Of a stretch of 64,000 bases of DNA, positions 1 through 9,483 are shown piece by piece (position 1 is the stretch's first letter; each line of letters opens with the position of its first letter). Source of the stretch: an uncultured Lachnospiraceae bacterium (GTDB taxonomy: Bacteria > Bacillota > Clostridia > Lachnospirales > Lachnospiraceae). The stretch covers positions 124,001 to 188,000 of the forward strand of contig CATLHM010000005.1 of NCBI GenBank assembly GCA_949949005.1. Reading direction: 5' to 3'. The notes beneath the pieces are model-generated. The model was not told where the DNA came from. It searched no databases and saw nothing but the letters and a program-made list of their open reading frames with translations. A program made the translations under genes and the position numbers.

Positions 1-207
1 GCTCTCTGACATTTGACCATGAAAAACTGCATCCGCAGTATCAATGAACCGGGCAATGACTAACACCTGTAAGGATGGGATTAGCGCCGTAACTAACTTG
101 TTTATAACTTTTACAATCATGTGAAAAGGAACGATTTTAAACGGGATAACGAGACAGTCCCATAATTGATACTCTTTATTCGGTTGAAGCGCTTTATACG
201 GTTTCAT
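1..207 (-). CDS. ABC transporter permease/ATP-binding exporter, N-terminal part only (truncated by window edge)
   Basis: Read by eye on minus strand: ATG at 207, 69 open codons MKPYKALQPNKEYQLWDCLVIPFKIVPFHMIVKVINKLVTALIPSLQVLVIARFIDTADAVFHGQMSES running off the window; resembles ABC type-1 TM domain start. Not in ORF track. Confidence 0.55.
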   Translation of the reverse strand, partial: MKPYKALQPNKEYQLWDCLVIPFKIVPFHMIVKVINKLVTALIPSLQVLVIARFIDTADAVFHGQMSES

Positions 208-518
208 AAGCTACTATCTACCCCTATACATTATCAACTGGCAATAATATTACACCAACACATTTTTTGACTATCACCTAAATCTTTTTTGAACGGGTGG
301 TATCATGCTAATTTCAACACATTTAGCTTCCTTCTTCAGAACGCTGCAAGCAGGGGGGAATTAGGCCCTCGAAGGAATAAAACAATTCATCCTTAAGTAC
401 ATATTGCTAAATTGTACAAATATATGAATAACAGGATTATATTATAATATTTATTTCTTTCCATTTCTATCCGAAATGCCTAAACGTCATTTTTTTGACC
501 GCGAATATCTCAGCCTAC

Positions 519-1805
519 TCATCCCATATACATCGTAATATCGATCACAAAAATCTCACCCTTACACTCCCAATCCAGACACCCATGGTATTTTGCAATC
601 ACATACCGGATGCTCCGCATTCCGATTCCATGCATCTCACCTGGATTTTTCAATGTCCTTAGCCCTGTCCTTTTAGACCACGCAGGACAACTGTTCTCCA
701 TATGTATGGAAACTATGTTCCCCCTCTGTCCCATACAAAACCTGATCTGCTTCTCACCCGCGCATCTTTCACAGCTTTCTATGGCATTGTCCCACAGATT
801 CCCTAATACCGCAGCCCAGTCCATATCCTCATCCTCTTTCTCCCCATTAAGCAGGCTGCCGCAATTCAGATCTACTGAAATTCCACAGGTCTGGGCATAA
901 GCAGCCTTCTCAGAGATCAGATAATCCACCAGATGCTTTCCTGTATACTCCTGTGTACTGCCATAAGATTCACATAACCTGTCCACATACTTCCCGACCT
1001 GCTCCATCTGCCCTGCCTTAACCATCCCCTGTATTGCCAGCAGGTGATTTTTCATATCATGAAAGAGCCTCTCTTTTTCACCCATACGCAATGTTATATT
1101 TTTATAGCTCTGGGCATACAGGCTTTTCTGCATTTCCGCTAGTTCAGACATGCTCTCTGCCATACTGTGAATGTAAAAAACAATCAGTGCAAAAATAAAC
1201 AAAATACCGACAATAAACACTGCCCTCACACGGAGCCATGCCAGATTCTGCTCTTGTCTGCTTGATGACAAGACTATATCACACCCAAACAGGAGCAGAT
1301 GCTCAAAAAAAGGGAGCAGATAAACCCATTTCTCATATAGGAAAAAAGACAATCTATCTTTAAGGGCATAAACTGCCAAAAACAGACCTGTTGCAATACA
1401 TCTTGCAAAAAGATAAATGAGAATCCGTTCAAATTTCAGGGTGAACTGCTGTTCCAGCATAAAACCCGGATTATCTGTAAAAGTTCCCACGAGGATACTT
1501 GTGATCAAGTCCAGACAGTAGATCGACTCATAATAAATTGCCATCATGAAAAAGTACTGTCCTCTGCATCCAAACCGCCAAAAATAAATCAGGCTGCAAA
1601 GTCCGATACATAGCAATAAATAATGCCGCGAATACATCGCTCCGCTCCGCTGGAAAATGGTCAATGCAACAATCAATATCACACCGACCACATATACGAT
1701 CTTTTTAATGAGACTACTCTTTTTGGGAGCATAAAGCAGTCTTACCCATATAAAAGAGCCGACGATCTCAATCACTGTTATAAGAGCCTGTACTCCCTGC
1801 AACAT
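519..1805 (-). CDS. GHKL-type sensor histidine kinase (AgrC-like)
   Basis: N-terminal multi-TM region, then LFHDMKNHLLAIQGMV (H-box type) and GNLWDNAIESCERC / GIGMRSIRYVIAKYHG ATPase motifs. Confidence 0.85.
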   Translation of the reverse strand: MLQGVQALITVIEIVGSFIWVRLLYAPKKSSLIKKIVYVVGVILIVALTIFQRSGAMYSRHYLLLCIGLCSLIYFWRFGCRGQYFFMMAIYYESIYCLDLITSILVGTFTDNPGFMLEQQFTLKFERILIYLFARCIATGLFLAVYALKDRLSFFLYEKWVYLLPFFEHLLLFGCDIVLSSSRQEQNLAWLRVRAVFIVGILFIFALIVFYIHSMAESMSELAEMQKSLYAQSYKNITLRMGEKERLFHDMKNHLLAIQGMVKAGQMEQVGKYVDRLCESYGSTQEYTGKHLVDYLISEKAAYAQTCGISVDLNCGSLLNGEKEDEDMDWAAVLGNLWDNAIESCERCAGEKQIRFCMGQRGNIVSIHMENSCPAWSKRTGLRTLKNPGEMHGIGMRSIRYVIAKYHGCLDWECKGEIFVIDITMYMG

Positions 1806-1807
1806 AC

Positions 1808-2521
1808 CTAAAACCTGCCTTTATAGTAAGAATGGATTTTCTCCCTCACCTCTGAAGTCCGGATGCTTCCGAGAGGGATCCTTTTCCCGTTTACCAGTTC
1901 AATTTCTCTGAGTTCAAACCTCTTGATCTTCTCTATATTAACGATATGTCCTCTTTCCACCAGAATAAATTGATTCTTCCCTGCCAATTCCTGAAGGATC
2001 TGTTTTAAAGACTTCCGCACTGGAACTTCCCTGTCCCCCAGCACAAATACCGCATATCTTTTATCTTTATAAATATATAAAATCTGGCTCAGTGGAATTC
2101 TTTCAAAATAGGTAGGGACATCCACAAGATAGCATTCATTCTCTGCTTTCTCAAATTCCCTTTTGACCTTCCCCAGCGTCCTTTTCCATTCTTCCTTAAA
2201 ATGCTCCTTCAACAGATAGTCAAAGGCATCTACTTTATAGCCGCTGATTGCATATTTAGAGTAAGAGGTCAAAAATATAAGGAGCATACCGGAATCTATC
2301 CTTCGTATCTCCTGCGCCAACTCAACTCCGTTTTTTCCCGGCATCTCAATATCGGATATACATAAATCGTAGATCTTCCCCTCCTTTAAGCCACTGATCA
2401 ATAAATCAGGCGCATGATACACATCTACCTCAATATCCTCATCCCAGTCGCTGGCATAAAGCTCTTCCCTGATATATTTTGCATAATTTATATCGTCATC
2501 GACAACAGCGATTTTCTTCAT
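1808..2521 (-). CDS. LytTR-family response regulator (AgrA-like)
   Basis: Receiver domain (VVDDDINYAKYI, DLCISDIEMPGKNG, FLTSYSKYAISGYKVDAFDYLLK) followed by LytTR DNA-binding domain; 3 nt from the kinase gene. Confidence 0.9.
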   Translation of the reverse strand: MKKIAVVDDDINYAKYIREELYASDWDEDIEVDVYHAPDLLISGLKEGKIYDLCISDIEMPGKNGVELAQEIRRIDSGMLLIFLTSYSKYAISGYKVDAFDYLLKEHFKEEWKRTLGKVKREFEKAENECYLVDVPTYFERIPLSQILYIYKDKRYAVFVLGDREVPVRKSLKQILQELAGKNQFILVERGHIVNIEKIKRFELREIELVNGKRIPLGSIRTSEVREKIHSYYKGRF

Positions 2522-2940
2522 AACAGCTTCCTCTTTTATCTCGATCGTTTGATGGCCTAATCGGAGCAGCCAGGTAGAATCTATCTGGGTCCAGTTTAAA
2601 GTATATCTGAAAACTTATGGGTTTTATATAGATAAAAACTGGAATCCATTGACAAAAACAAGGTGATTTCATTGATTGATAAATCTTCCCTTCCTAAAAA
2701 TTTTACCTGTTCGTCAAATGCTGCATTTACTTCTTTCTGTGTGATAGGGTATCCCTCCTTTTGGGCAAAAGAAAACCAGCTATCCTAAAGCAATTTAAAA
2801 TAACTGGCAGATAAATGATTATATAATTGTTATAGTATATTGATTTCTTTTTCCAGTTTCCGGTTTGCCACCATGACCACCCCGAATGTGGGGACAGCCT
2901 CTCCCTGATCGCCAGGCTCGTCCTCCCTGTTCCGATATGC

Positions 2941-3677
2941 TGCCTACGTATCCGTTATTATCCATTTTCCCGCTTTAGTTGAACCCTCACGCACAAGTCT
3001 TCCCTCATTCTTCAAATTCCGTATCGCACTTTCCGCCATTCCCCGCGATATATTCAATTTCTCAACTATCTCATTTGTGGTAATAATTGCATTATGAACA
3101 GGAGTCTCATCAATTCTTGTAAGGATAATCCATTATTCAGCATTACAAAAGTAACGTATGGAATTGCGCCGTCCAAAATAAAAGAACGAATTTCCTCTAC
3201 TTTCTTTCTGTTCTGAACATTTAATTCAATCCGTGTAGACGGATCGAACACACATTTTATAGTATTTACGGCTTTCTCAACGGCATTCGCCGGGAAATTG
3301 CTGTCAGTGTCCAGCTTTCTGGAATACTTTGACTGAAATAATACAACATGCAACTGAGAATCCTGTGCCTCTACGATATACGCTGCATCAAAGCCCCCGT
3401 CATTTCCCCCGTCAGTCAGGTACTGAATCGCTTCCATCATATCAATATCCAAATATGCCGCAACCCCTAAAAGCAAAAATGCTTTAGAACGGTTTCTTTC
3501 CTTATCGCTATCGGCAAAAATTTCCCTATTGTCTTCCAATATCTTATTTATTCTCTGGTCAATAATCTGCTTCGCTATATCCATTCTCTGCACCTGCCCC
3601 TTAATTTTTCTTCCTGCTTTAATAGTATAGTATACTTTCTTGATTATACAATCATATAACCTTGTTCCAAAATACAT
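2941..3677 (-). pseudogene. AIPR-like (abortive phage resistance family) N-terminal fragment joined to the end of a winged-helix protein
   Basis: ORF 3066..3677 holds MDIAKQIIDQRINKILEDNREIF...GGNDGGFDAAYIVE...LHVVLFQSKYSRKL typical of AIPR N-termini, then goes out of frame; the following minus-strand bases encode NEIVEKLNISRGMAESAIRNLKNEGRLVREGSTKAGKWIITDT*, a wHTH tail. Confidence 0.5.
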
Positions 3678-3810
3678 GATTGTGCCAATCAGTCTGAAAC
3701 ATTATAATATATATTGTCGGATTATAGAAGATATGGTATGATGGTTTGGGAAGCAACTGTGTTGCAAGGTGGTAAGCCTCCCTAAACTGAAAAGAGGGGA
3801 GGTGGTGCAG

Positions 3811-3906
3811 ATGGGTACTTATGAAGTTTTAAGCCTTTTATTTCTAGGCGGTACATTCCTGATTGCGCTGCGAACCCAACTTGTTGGGTTTGCCTACTAT
3901 AGATAG
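3811..3906 (+). CDS. 31-aa putative holin-like toxin / type I toxin-like peptide
   Basis: RBS-like gaggtggtgcag then ATG; MGTYEVLSLLFLGGTFLIALRTQLVGFAYYR*; resembles the short M-x-TYE-x-L-x-L ... hydrophobic peptides of the holin-like toxin family; not in ORF track because it is under 60 aa. Confidence 0.6.
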   Translation: MGTYEVLSLLFLGGTFLIALRTQLVGFAYYR

Positions 3907-3927
3907 GAACAACAAGCGAAAATAAAT

Positions 3928-3962
3928 AAGCCTACCTTGTACTTGGCGGTCTAGGTAGGCTT
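3928..3962 (+). terminator. Strong hairpin after the small peptide (terminator, possibly shared with an antisense RNA)
   Basis: aagcctacc...ggtaggctt perfect 9-bp stem. Confidence 0.6.
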
Positions 3963-4061
3963 AAAAACTTATCCGGGAGGCTAACCACTTTGTGGGCGGT
4001 TGTTTCCTTCTGTGTTTATAATATACCACAATATACTGTTTCATTCAACCATTTCTAAATA

Positions 4062-4472
4062 TTATCGCGAAATCCTAGAGCCATTGGATATCTTGAGTAT
4101 TTCCTTTATATTTTCCTCTGCACTTCCAACCAGTTTCATACAGTCCGGCAGTTGATAAAAATTGACAGTATTTTCAATACTGAATTCTTCTCTGGAAGCA
4201 GCGCACAAGAATATCTTCTTATTTAATGCCAATGCCATTCCCAATTCAATATGAGTCCCCCTTCCTGCCGGAAGCAAAATGATGACAACGTCAGAATCCA
4301 CGATACCCTTTATCTCCAATTCAGAATATTTTACCAAATCCTCAATAGTTGCCTCGCCGCCAATATTCTTTGTCCAATTGTAGGTATGTGACCATCCATT
4401 TTCCTCTAATGCTTTTGAATAATAATTGACCAATTCACAGTTTTTAAAGCCTGAACCTATGTAAAATTTCAT
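4062..4472 (-). CDS. Nucleoside 2-deoxyribosyltransferase-like protein
   Basis: MKFYIGSGFKNCELVNYYSKALEENGW...SDVVIILLPAGRGTHIELGMALALNKKIFL. Confidence 0.7.
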   Translation of the reverse strand: MKFYIGSGFKNCELVNYYSKALEENGWSHTYNWTKNIGGEATIEDLVKYSELEIKGIVDSDVVIILLPAGRGTHIELGMALALNKKIFLCAASREEFSIENTVNFYQLPDCMKLVGSAEENIKEILKISNGSRISR

Positions 4473-4480
4473 CCTTTTAT

Positions 4481-4534
4481 CCCCCTGCCTACTACAAGCT
4501 GTACTTGCAGTACTGCCACCAATAAGTAGTTTGG
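4481..4534 (-). repeat. Dispersed 54-bp 5'UTR repeat, copy A
   Basis: ccccctgcctactacaagctgtacttgcagtactgccaccaataagtagtttgg; same length and mostly identical to 8147..8200. Confidence 0.8.
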
Positions 4535-4745
4535 AAGTTTACTTCCAAACTTATCCTCCCTGCCAAATTGAAAACCAACCAAATTATACCATGAAAATAA
4601 AAGTGTTCAACCTTTTATATTTTCCTCAACACAGTTATTGGAAAATCCCCTCCGCCATGGTACATTATATCTAACAGGACAGCGCAGGCGCGGTTCGGAC
4701 AATCGGTTTCAATCATTTGAAACCACCACAGAGGAGGTAAATTCA

Positions 4746-6749
4746 ATGATTTTTTATGTCAATGTCAATGCACCTAAAGAGGGCAACGGCAGCAAGGAAA
4801 CACCGTTTAGGCACATCAATGATGCCGCCAAGGTAGCAAAGCCGGGGGATGAGGTGCTGGTGGCGCCGGGTATCTACCGGGAGTATGTAGACCCGATCCA
4901 TGGAGGGCGGGAGGATGCAAGGATCACCTATCGCAGCGAGGTGCCGCTGGGGGCGGTGATCACCGGCGCCGAGGAAATGAAGGACTGGAAACATTATGAG
5001 GGTAATGTCTGGGTATGCCGGGTGGACAACGGGGTGTTTGGCAGCTATAATCCCTACACCACCTTTGTGGGCGGCGACTGGTATTTCGCGCCGGTGGTCA
5101 GACATACGGGGGCGGTTTATTTAGATGACCGCCAGCTCTATGAGACGGAATCTCTGGAAGAGTGTATCAAGGGAGAAATCTATGAGCCCTCCTGGGAGCA
5201 GGAATGGTCTGTCTATAAATGGTACACCGAGCAGGATGGCAATGAAACTGTGATCTACGCCAATTTCCAGGGGAAAAATCCCAATGAGGAACGGGTGGAC
5301 ATCAATGTCCGCCGGAACTGCTTCATGCCCTCCAAAACAGGCGTAGGCTATATCACTTTCAGCGGCTTCAATGTGAACAAGGCCGCCACCACCTGGGCTC
5401 CCCCGGCCGCTTACCAGGACGGTATGGTAGGCCCCCACTGGTCCAAGGGATGGACCATTGAGGACTGCGAGATCAGTAACAGCAAGTGCTGCGGTATCTC
5501 CCTGGGTAAATATTATGACGAGGAAAACGACCACTATTTTACCCGTAAGCACGTCAAAAGCCCTACCCAGATGGAGCGCGACGCGGTATGCCGGGGCCAG
5601 TATCACGGCTGGCTGAAGGAAAAGGTGGGCAGCCATATTGTAAGGCGCTGTCACATCCACCATTGCGAGCAGACCGGCATCGTGGGCCGCATGGGCTGTG
5701 TATTCAGTCTGATCGAGGACAACCATATCCATAACATCAACAATATGCAGCAGCTTGGCGGTGCGGAAATCTCCGGAATCAAGCTTCATGCCGCCATCGA
5801 CGTTGTGATGCGCCGCAATCATATCCATCACTCCACCATGGGTATCTGGTGCGACTGGCAGGCCCAGGGGACACGTATCTCCCAGAACCTTCTCCATGAC
5901 AACTATGCCCCCGAGGGCGTTCCCATGGCTGCCGGTGCCATGATGAGTCAGGATGTGTTCGTAGAAGTCAGCCATGGCCCAACGCTGATCGACAATAATA
6001 TTATGCTCTCCAAAGCGGCTCTGCGCATTGCCACAGAAGGCATAGCCTGCGTACATAATCTGATTCTGGGAGCATTTACTGCGGTAGGCGGCGGTACCGA
6101 CAATATCGTGAACGGCGTCAACCAGCCTCGCTATACGCCGTACCATATCAGGCACCGCACCGAGGTTGCGGGCTTTATGACGATCCTCCATGGAGATAAC
6201 CGTTTTTACAATAACATCTTTATCCAGAACTGGCCTGTGGAAAGGTCAGAGGAGAAAGAAGACATGGGATTCAAAATGGCGGACAACCAGGTAGTGGGCA
6301 CGGAGGTGTTTGACGAGTATCCCACCTATGAGGAATGGATTGCAAACTTTGATATGGATCAGCAGGCGGATATGAGGAAGCTGGCATCCTACCATTTCTC
6401 ACATCTGCCTGTCTGGGTAAGGGGCAACGCTTACTTTAACGGCGCCAGGGCATGGAAAAAGGAACAGTCCAATCTGATCGACACGGAAAATCATGTGAAG
6501 GTGGAACTTGTGGAAGAGGATAATAAGCTTTTCCTGAAAACCAACGTCTATGAGCTGTTGGGCGATTTCCGGGACGGAATAATAAACAGTGATATTCTGG
6601 GCTATGCGTTTGAGCCGGAGCAGAGATTTGAGAATCCGGACGGCACTGCGATTCTGTTCAATGAGGATTATCTGGGTTCCCACCGGGGTACGGCTACGAT
6701 TCCCGGGCCCTTTGCGTCAGGGGAGGAAGCGGCGAAACAACTTTGTTAA
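4746..6749 (+). CDS. GH120-like beta-xylosidase (right-handed parallel beta-helix)
   Basis: Start chosen at 4746 after gaggaggtaa RBS (MIFYVNVNAPKEGNGSKETPFRHINDAAKVAKPGDEVLVAPGIYREYVDP). Blocks such as NFQGKNPNEERVDINVRRNCFMP, WAPPAAYQDGMVGPHWSKGWTIED and GIKLHAAIDV match recalled GH120 XylC-type sequence. Confidence 0.8.
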   Translation: MIFYVNVNAPKEGNGSKETPFRHINDAAKVAKPGDEVLVAPGIYREYVDPIHGGREDARITYRSEVPLGAVITGAEEMKDWKHYEGNVWVCRVDNGVFGSYNPYTTFVGGDWYFAPVVRHTGAVYLDDRQLYETESLEECIKGEIYEPSWEQEWSVYKWYTEQDGNETVIYANFQGKNPNEERVDINVRRNCFMPSKTGVGYITFSGFNVNKAATTWAPPAAYQDGMVGPHWSKGWTIEDCEISNSKCCGISLGKYYDEENDHYFTRKHVKSPTQMERDAVCRGQYHGWLKEKVGSHIVRRCHIHHCEQTGIVGRMGCVFSLIEDNHIHNINNMQQLGGAEISGIKLHAAIDVVMRRNHIHHSTMGIWCDWQAQGTRISQNLLHDNYAPEGVPMAAGAMMSQDVFVEVSHGPTLIDNNIMLSKAALRIATEGIACVHNLILGAFTAVGGGTDNIVNGVNQPRYTPYHIRHRTEVAGFMTILHGDNRFYNNIFIQNWPVERSEEKEDMGFKMADNQVVGTEVFDEYPTYEEWIANFDMDQQADMRKLASYHFSHLPVWVRGNAYFNGARAWKKEQSNLIDTENHVKVELVEEDNKLFLKTNVYELLGDFRDGIINSDILGYAFEPEQRFENPDGTAILFNEDYLGSHRGTATIPGPFASGEEAAKQLC

Positions 6750-6781
6750 AGGGGTAACAACGATTTTTCTCAAAATTATCA

Positions 6782-6814
6782 AAAGAGGTAAGGACGTTTG
6801 CTCCTTACCTCTTT
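6782..6814 (+). terminator. Intrinsic terminator-like hairpin
   Basis: aagaggtaagga cgtttgc tccttacctctt just after the GH120 stop. Confidence 0.6.
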
Positions 6815-6967
6815 ATGTCTGCTTCCGTTCACCGCAAGTCCGTAAATCCTGCATTTTCGCAGTTCAGATAATTTCCCATACTTCAAAATGCTCCTTTTTG
6901 CCGCTGATTTAAGTCTGCCTCTCTTCTACATCCCTGGATTCCAGTATATCTGTTTTTCTTTCGGAAA

Positions 6968-8140
6968 TCAACGGAGTTTCCTCTTTTCCGTTCTATACTG
7001 CACCAGAACCAGCACAAACCCCAGCAGCAGGATAATAGCGCCTGCACCGCAGAACATCCCCCTATAGCCCACTGAACCCACAAAGAAGCTTCCGATAATG
7101 GGAGCAAGTGCATTTCCCACATTCTGGCCGATCATGATGGTACTGGTTGCCACTCCCGCCCGCTCCTTATCAAATGTTTTTACGCAATGGGCCTGAAGGG
7201 ACGGCGTGCCCGAGCCCTGCCCCAGCGCCTTGAAAGCCCCTGCTGCCAGCATCATCCCCAGGGATGTCCCAAGCCCGACGAATATCATCCCTGCTGCCGC
7301 AAAAAGAAACGAAGGAATCAGAATGACAAACACGCCCCTCTGATCAACAATCTTTCCCGTAAAGGGTCTTAAGAAAATCATAAACAGGGAATAGACCGTA
7401 AAGAACAGGGAAATATTCGCTATGGCACGCTCCTCGGCAATCAGCTTCAGATAAGTACTCACCAGGCCATTCCCGGAGCTGAAAAGCATAGCCATCAGCA
7501 TAAATGCCGTAAATTCAACAGCATACAAATCCTTTACCGACACTTTTTTCCGTTCTTTTTTTATTTTGGGCTCTTCCTGAGATGGCATCAAAAAGATCAC
7601 AAATACACATACAATACACGCCAGCCCAGCCCCCACAAAGGATGCGCCAAAGCCCCCCGCATCCAGCAGCCCCAATCCGGCCATAGGGCCGTATGCCTGC
7701 GCGACTATGGACGCCAGCGCTACATAACCCAGCCCCTCTCCCATACGTTCTTTCCTGATAAAGTTGGCCGAAAAAGCAACATTGGTAACACTGATCACGG
7801 AGAAGAAAACGCCGGTCAGAAGCCGCATCACTATGAGCGCCGTGACGGATGCACAGAACGCATGTCCAAAAAGACAAATGGCATACCCCAGGTTTGCAAA
7901 TATCAGGATCCATTTCCTGCTGACACGGTCAGCAATACTTCCCGCAAAGGGACATACAAAAAGGGAAACCATGGACATCAATCCCGCGGCCGTAGATGCA
8001 AGGGTTAAATCCGCCCCCAGATCAAGGGCATATTTTGCCACCAGCGGCACGGTCATCTGTCCGGCCCCGCCGCTCAGCAGGGTGATCACAAGGAGCATCC
8101 AAAACTGCTTTGTCCACAAACGTTCTCTCTTTTCTCTCAT
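6968..8140 (-). CDS. MFS transporter
   Basis: 12-TM-like hydrophobic protein, GSIADRVSRKWILI MFS loop motif; start taken at MREKRERLWTKQFW (8140). Confidence 0.85.
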   Translation of the reverse strand: MREKRERLWTKQFWMLLVITLLSGGAGQMTVPLVAKYALDLGADLTLASTAAGLMSMVSLFVCPFAGSIADRVSRKWILIFANLGYAICLFGHAFCASVTALIVMRLLTGVFFSVISVTNVAFSANFIRKERMGEGLGYVALASIVAQAYGPMAGLGLLDAGGFGASFVGAGLACIVCVFVIFLMPSQEEPKIKKERKKVSVKDLYAVEFTAFMLMAMLFSSGNGLVSTYLKLIAEERAIANISLFFTVYSLFMIFLRPFTGKIVDQRGVFVILIPSFLFAAAGMIFVGLGTSLGMMLAAGAFKALGQGSGTPSLQAHCVKTFDKERAGVATSTIMIGQNVGNALAPIIGSFFVGSVGYRGMFCGAGAIILLLGFVLVLVQYRTEKRKLR

Positions 8141-8146
8141 TCCTCT

Positions 8147-8200
8147 CCCCCTGCATACCGCAAGCTGTGCTTGCGGTACTGCCTCCAATAAGTAGTTTGG
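8147..8200 (-). repeat. Dispersed 54-bp 5'UTR repeat, copy B
   Basis: ccccctgcataccgcaagctgtgcttgcggtactgcctccaataagtagtttgg, between amidohydrolase stop and MFS start. Confidence 0.8.
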
Positions 8201-8205
8201 TTCCC

Positions 8206-9321
8206 CTATTTCATTTCCCGCAGTCTTTTCCCGCACTCGGCGGCTTCCATTTGGTTTTCCTGGGGCATCTCTTCCAGTTTTCTGATGATGTCATATACCT
8301 TATCGCAATACTCGGCCGCCTTCTTTGTATTGACCTCTTCTCTGCCAAAAAGTCTCCCATAATTATTCTTATAGATATCCTGCAATACATCACCGGGGAG
8401 CCCAATCCCATGAACATAAAAGCCCCAACTTACGCTGAAGAACTTTTCATCGGTTTCCAAAAAGGATCTGATCAATATGATCGTGGCCAGCGGGTCAAGC
8501 TCTATGGTATTATCCGTGCCGAACAGAATCCTCTTGCTGTGATCGCACAGAAACTCCCTGCTCCTCTTCGGATTCTGTGAAAGGTAATAATAAATCTGAT
8601 CACATGGCGTCAGATCCACACAGACATTAGGATGTCTTTTCAAAAAAGCGGCCAGGCCGTCTAAGTCGTCGGCATGGAAATAGGTATGGGGCAAAATCAG
8701 CCTTAGCTTTGGATGACGTTCCAGCACCCTTTCCATCTGGTCAAATTTCACGGCGTTGGCGTCCTGTATCCTCTGATTAAAGCTCTCTTCCCGGTCGTCG
8801 TCCGCAGGCCCCTGATAGGTGAGGAACGGCGGATTTTCCACCTGATAATGATTTTTCACAAAAGCCTGCCTGCCGGGGGATAGGGCAAAACCGCCCACAT
8901 GGTAAATCATCGGGGCGTCATTCTTCTCCAACACATCGAATATCGGGTCAAAATCGGGATGATCCAGAGGGCGGCCTTCGCCGTTCACATCCGCCATCTT
9001 CACACCGTCAATCCCTCCGTCAATCATATCCTGCACCTGGGCCGCCATCCCCTCCCTGTCCGTGCCAAATTCCCCAATTCCAAAAGTAGGGTTTCCCAGC
9101 ACATTGAACCTGCCCGGATAGAGCGCCTTGGCAAGAAGCGCATTGGGCTCCGTCACACAGGCGCTGCGCCCATGCTTCACACACAACAGGTTTTCCGCAT
9201 CAAGCCCGGAGGCGCTTAAATGGCTCACCGCATTTCTAAGAAAACCGTCAACCGTACAGCCACCATGGGCATGTACATGAACATCCATAATCCCTGTGTT
9301 AAACCGCATCTTAATAACCAT
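8206..9321 (-). CDS. Amidohydrolase family protein (metal-dependent TIM barrel)
   Basis: MDVHVHAHGG metal motif near N-terminus, LILPHTYFHADD, ILFGTDNTIELDP. Confidence 0.75.
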   Translation of the reverse strand: MVIKMRFNTGIMDVHVHAHGGCTVDGFLRNAVSHLSASGLDAENLLCVKHGRSACVTEPNALLAKALYPGRFNVLGNPTFGIGEFGTDREGMAAQVQDMIDGGIDGVKMADVNGEGRPLDHPDFDPIFDVLEKNDAPMIYHVGGFALSPGRQAFVKNHYQVENPPFLTYQGPADDDREESFNQRIQDANAVKFDQMERVLERHPKLRLILPHTYFHADDLDGLAAFLKRHPNVCVDLTPCDQIYYYLSQNPKRSREFLCDHSKRILFGTDNTIELDPLATIILIRSFLETDEKFFSVSWGFYVHGIGLPGDVLQDIYKNNYGRLFGREEVNTKKAAEYCDKVYDIIRKLEEMPQENQMEAAECGKRLREMK

Positions 9322-9367
9322 GTCCTTTCCATAACCTGCAAACTTTGAGCCGCAGGCACAAATTTGC

Positions 9368-9457
9368 GTGTGAAAAATTTATTTTTCACACTAACTCCCA
9401 TCAGCCCGCCTTGGCGGGCATACAAATCAGGATGGTGAAATCTTTGATTTCACTCTA
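9368..9457. repeat. Modular hairpin repeat, copy 1
   Basis: gtgtgaaaaatttatttttcacac, then aactcccatcagcccgccttggcgggcatacaaatcaggatggtgaaatctttgatttcac; shared core with 57822..57926 and (inverted) 63077..63147. Confidence 0.85.
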
Positions 9458-9483
9458 ACCTCCCTGCTGCCGCCAGGCGGCTT

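Noticed and set aside
2560-2800. Open minus-strand stretch (DSWFSFAQKEGYPITQKEVNAAFDEQVKFLGREDLSINEITLFLSMDSSFYLYKTHKFSDIL) considered as a RiPP leader or small gene
   Set aside because: No start codon after the upstream in-frame stop; more likely a gene fragment.
5121-6191. 356-aa antisense ORF opposite the GH120-like gene
   Set aside because: Overlaps a well-supported family gene on the other strand; composition is typical of antisense reading of GC-rich codons.
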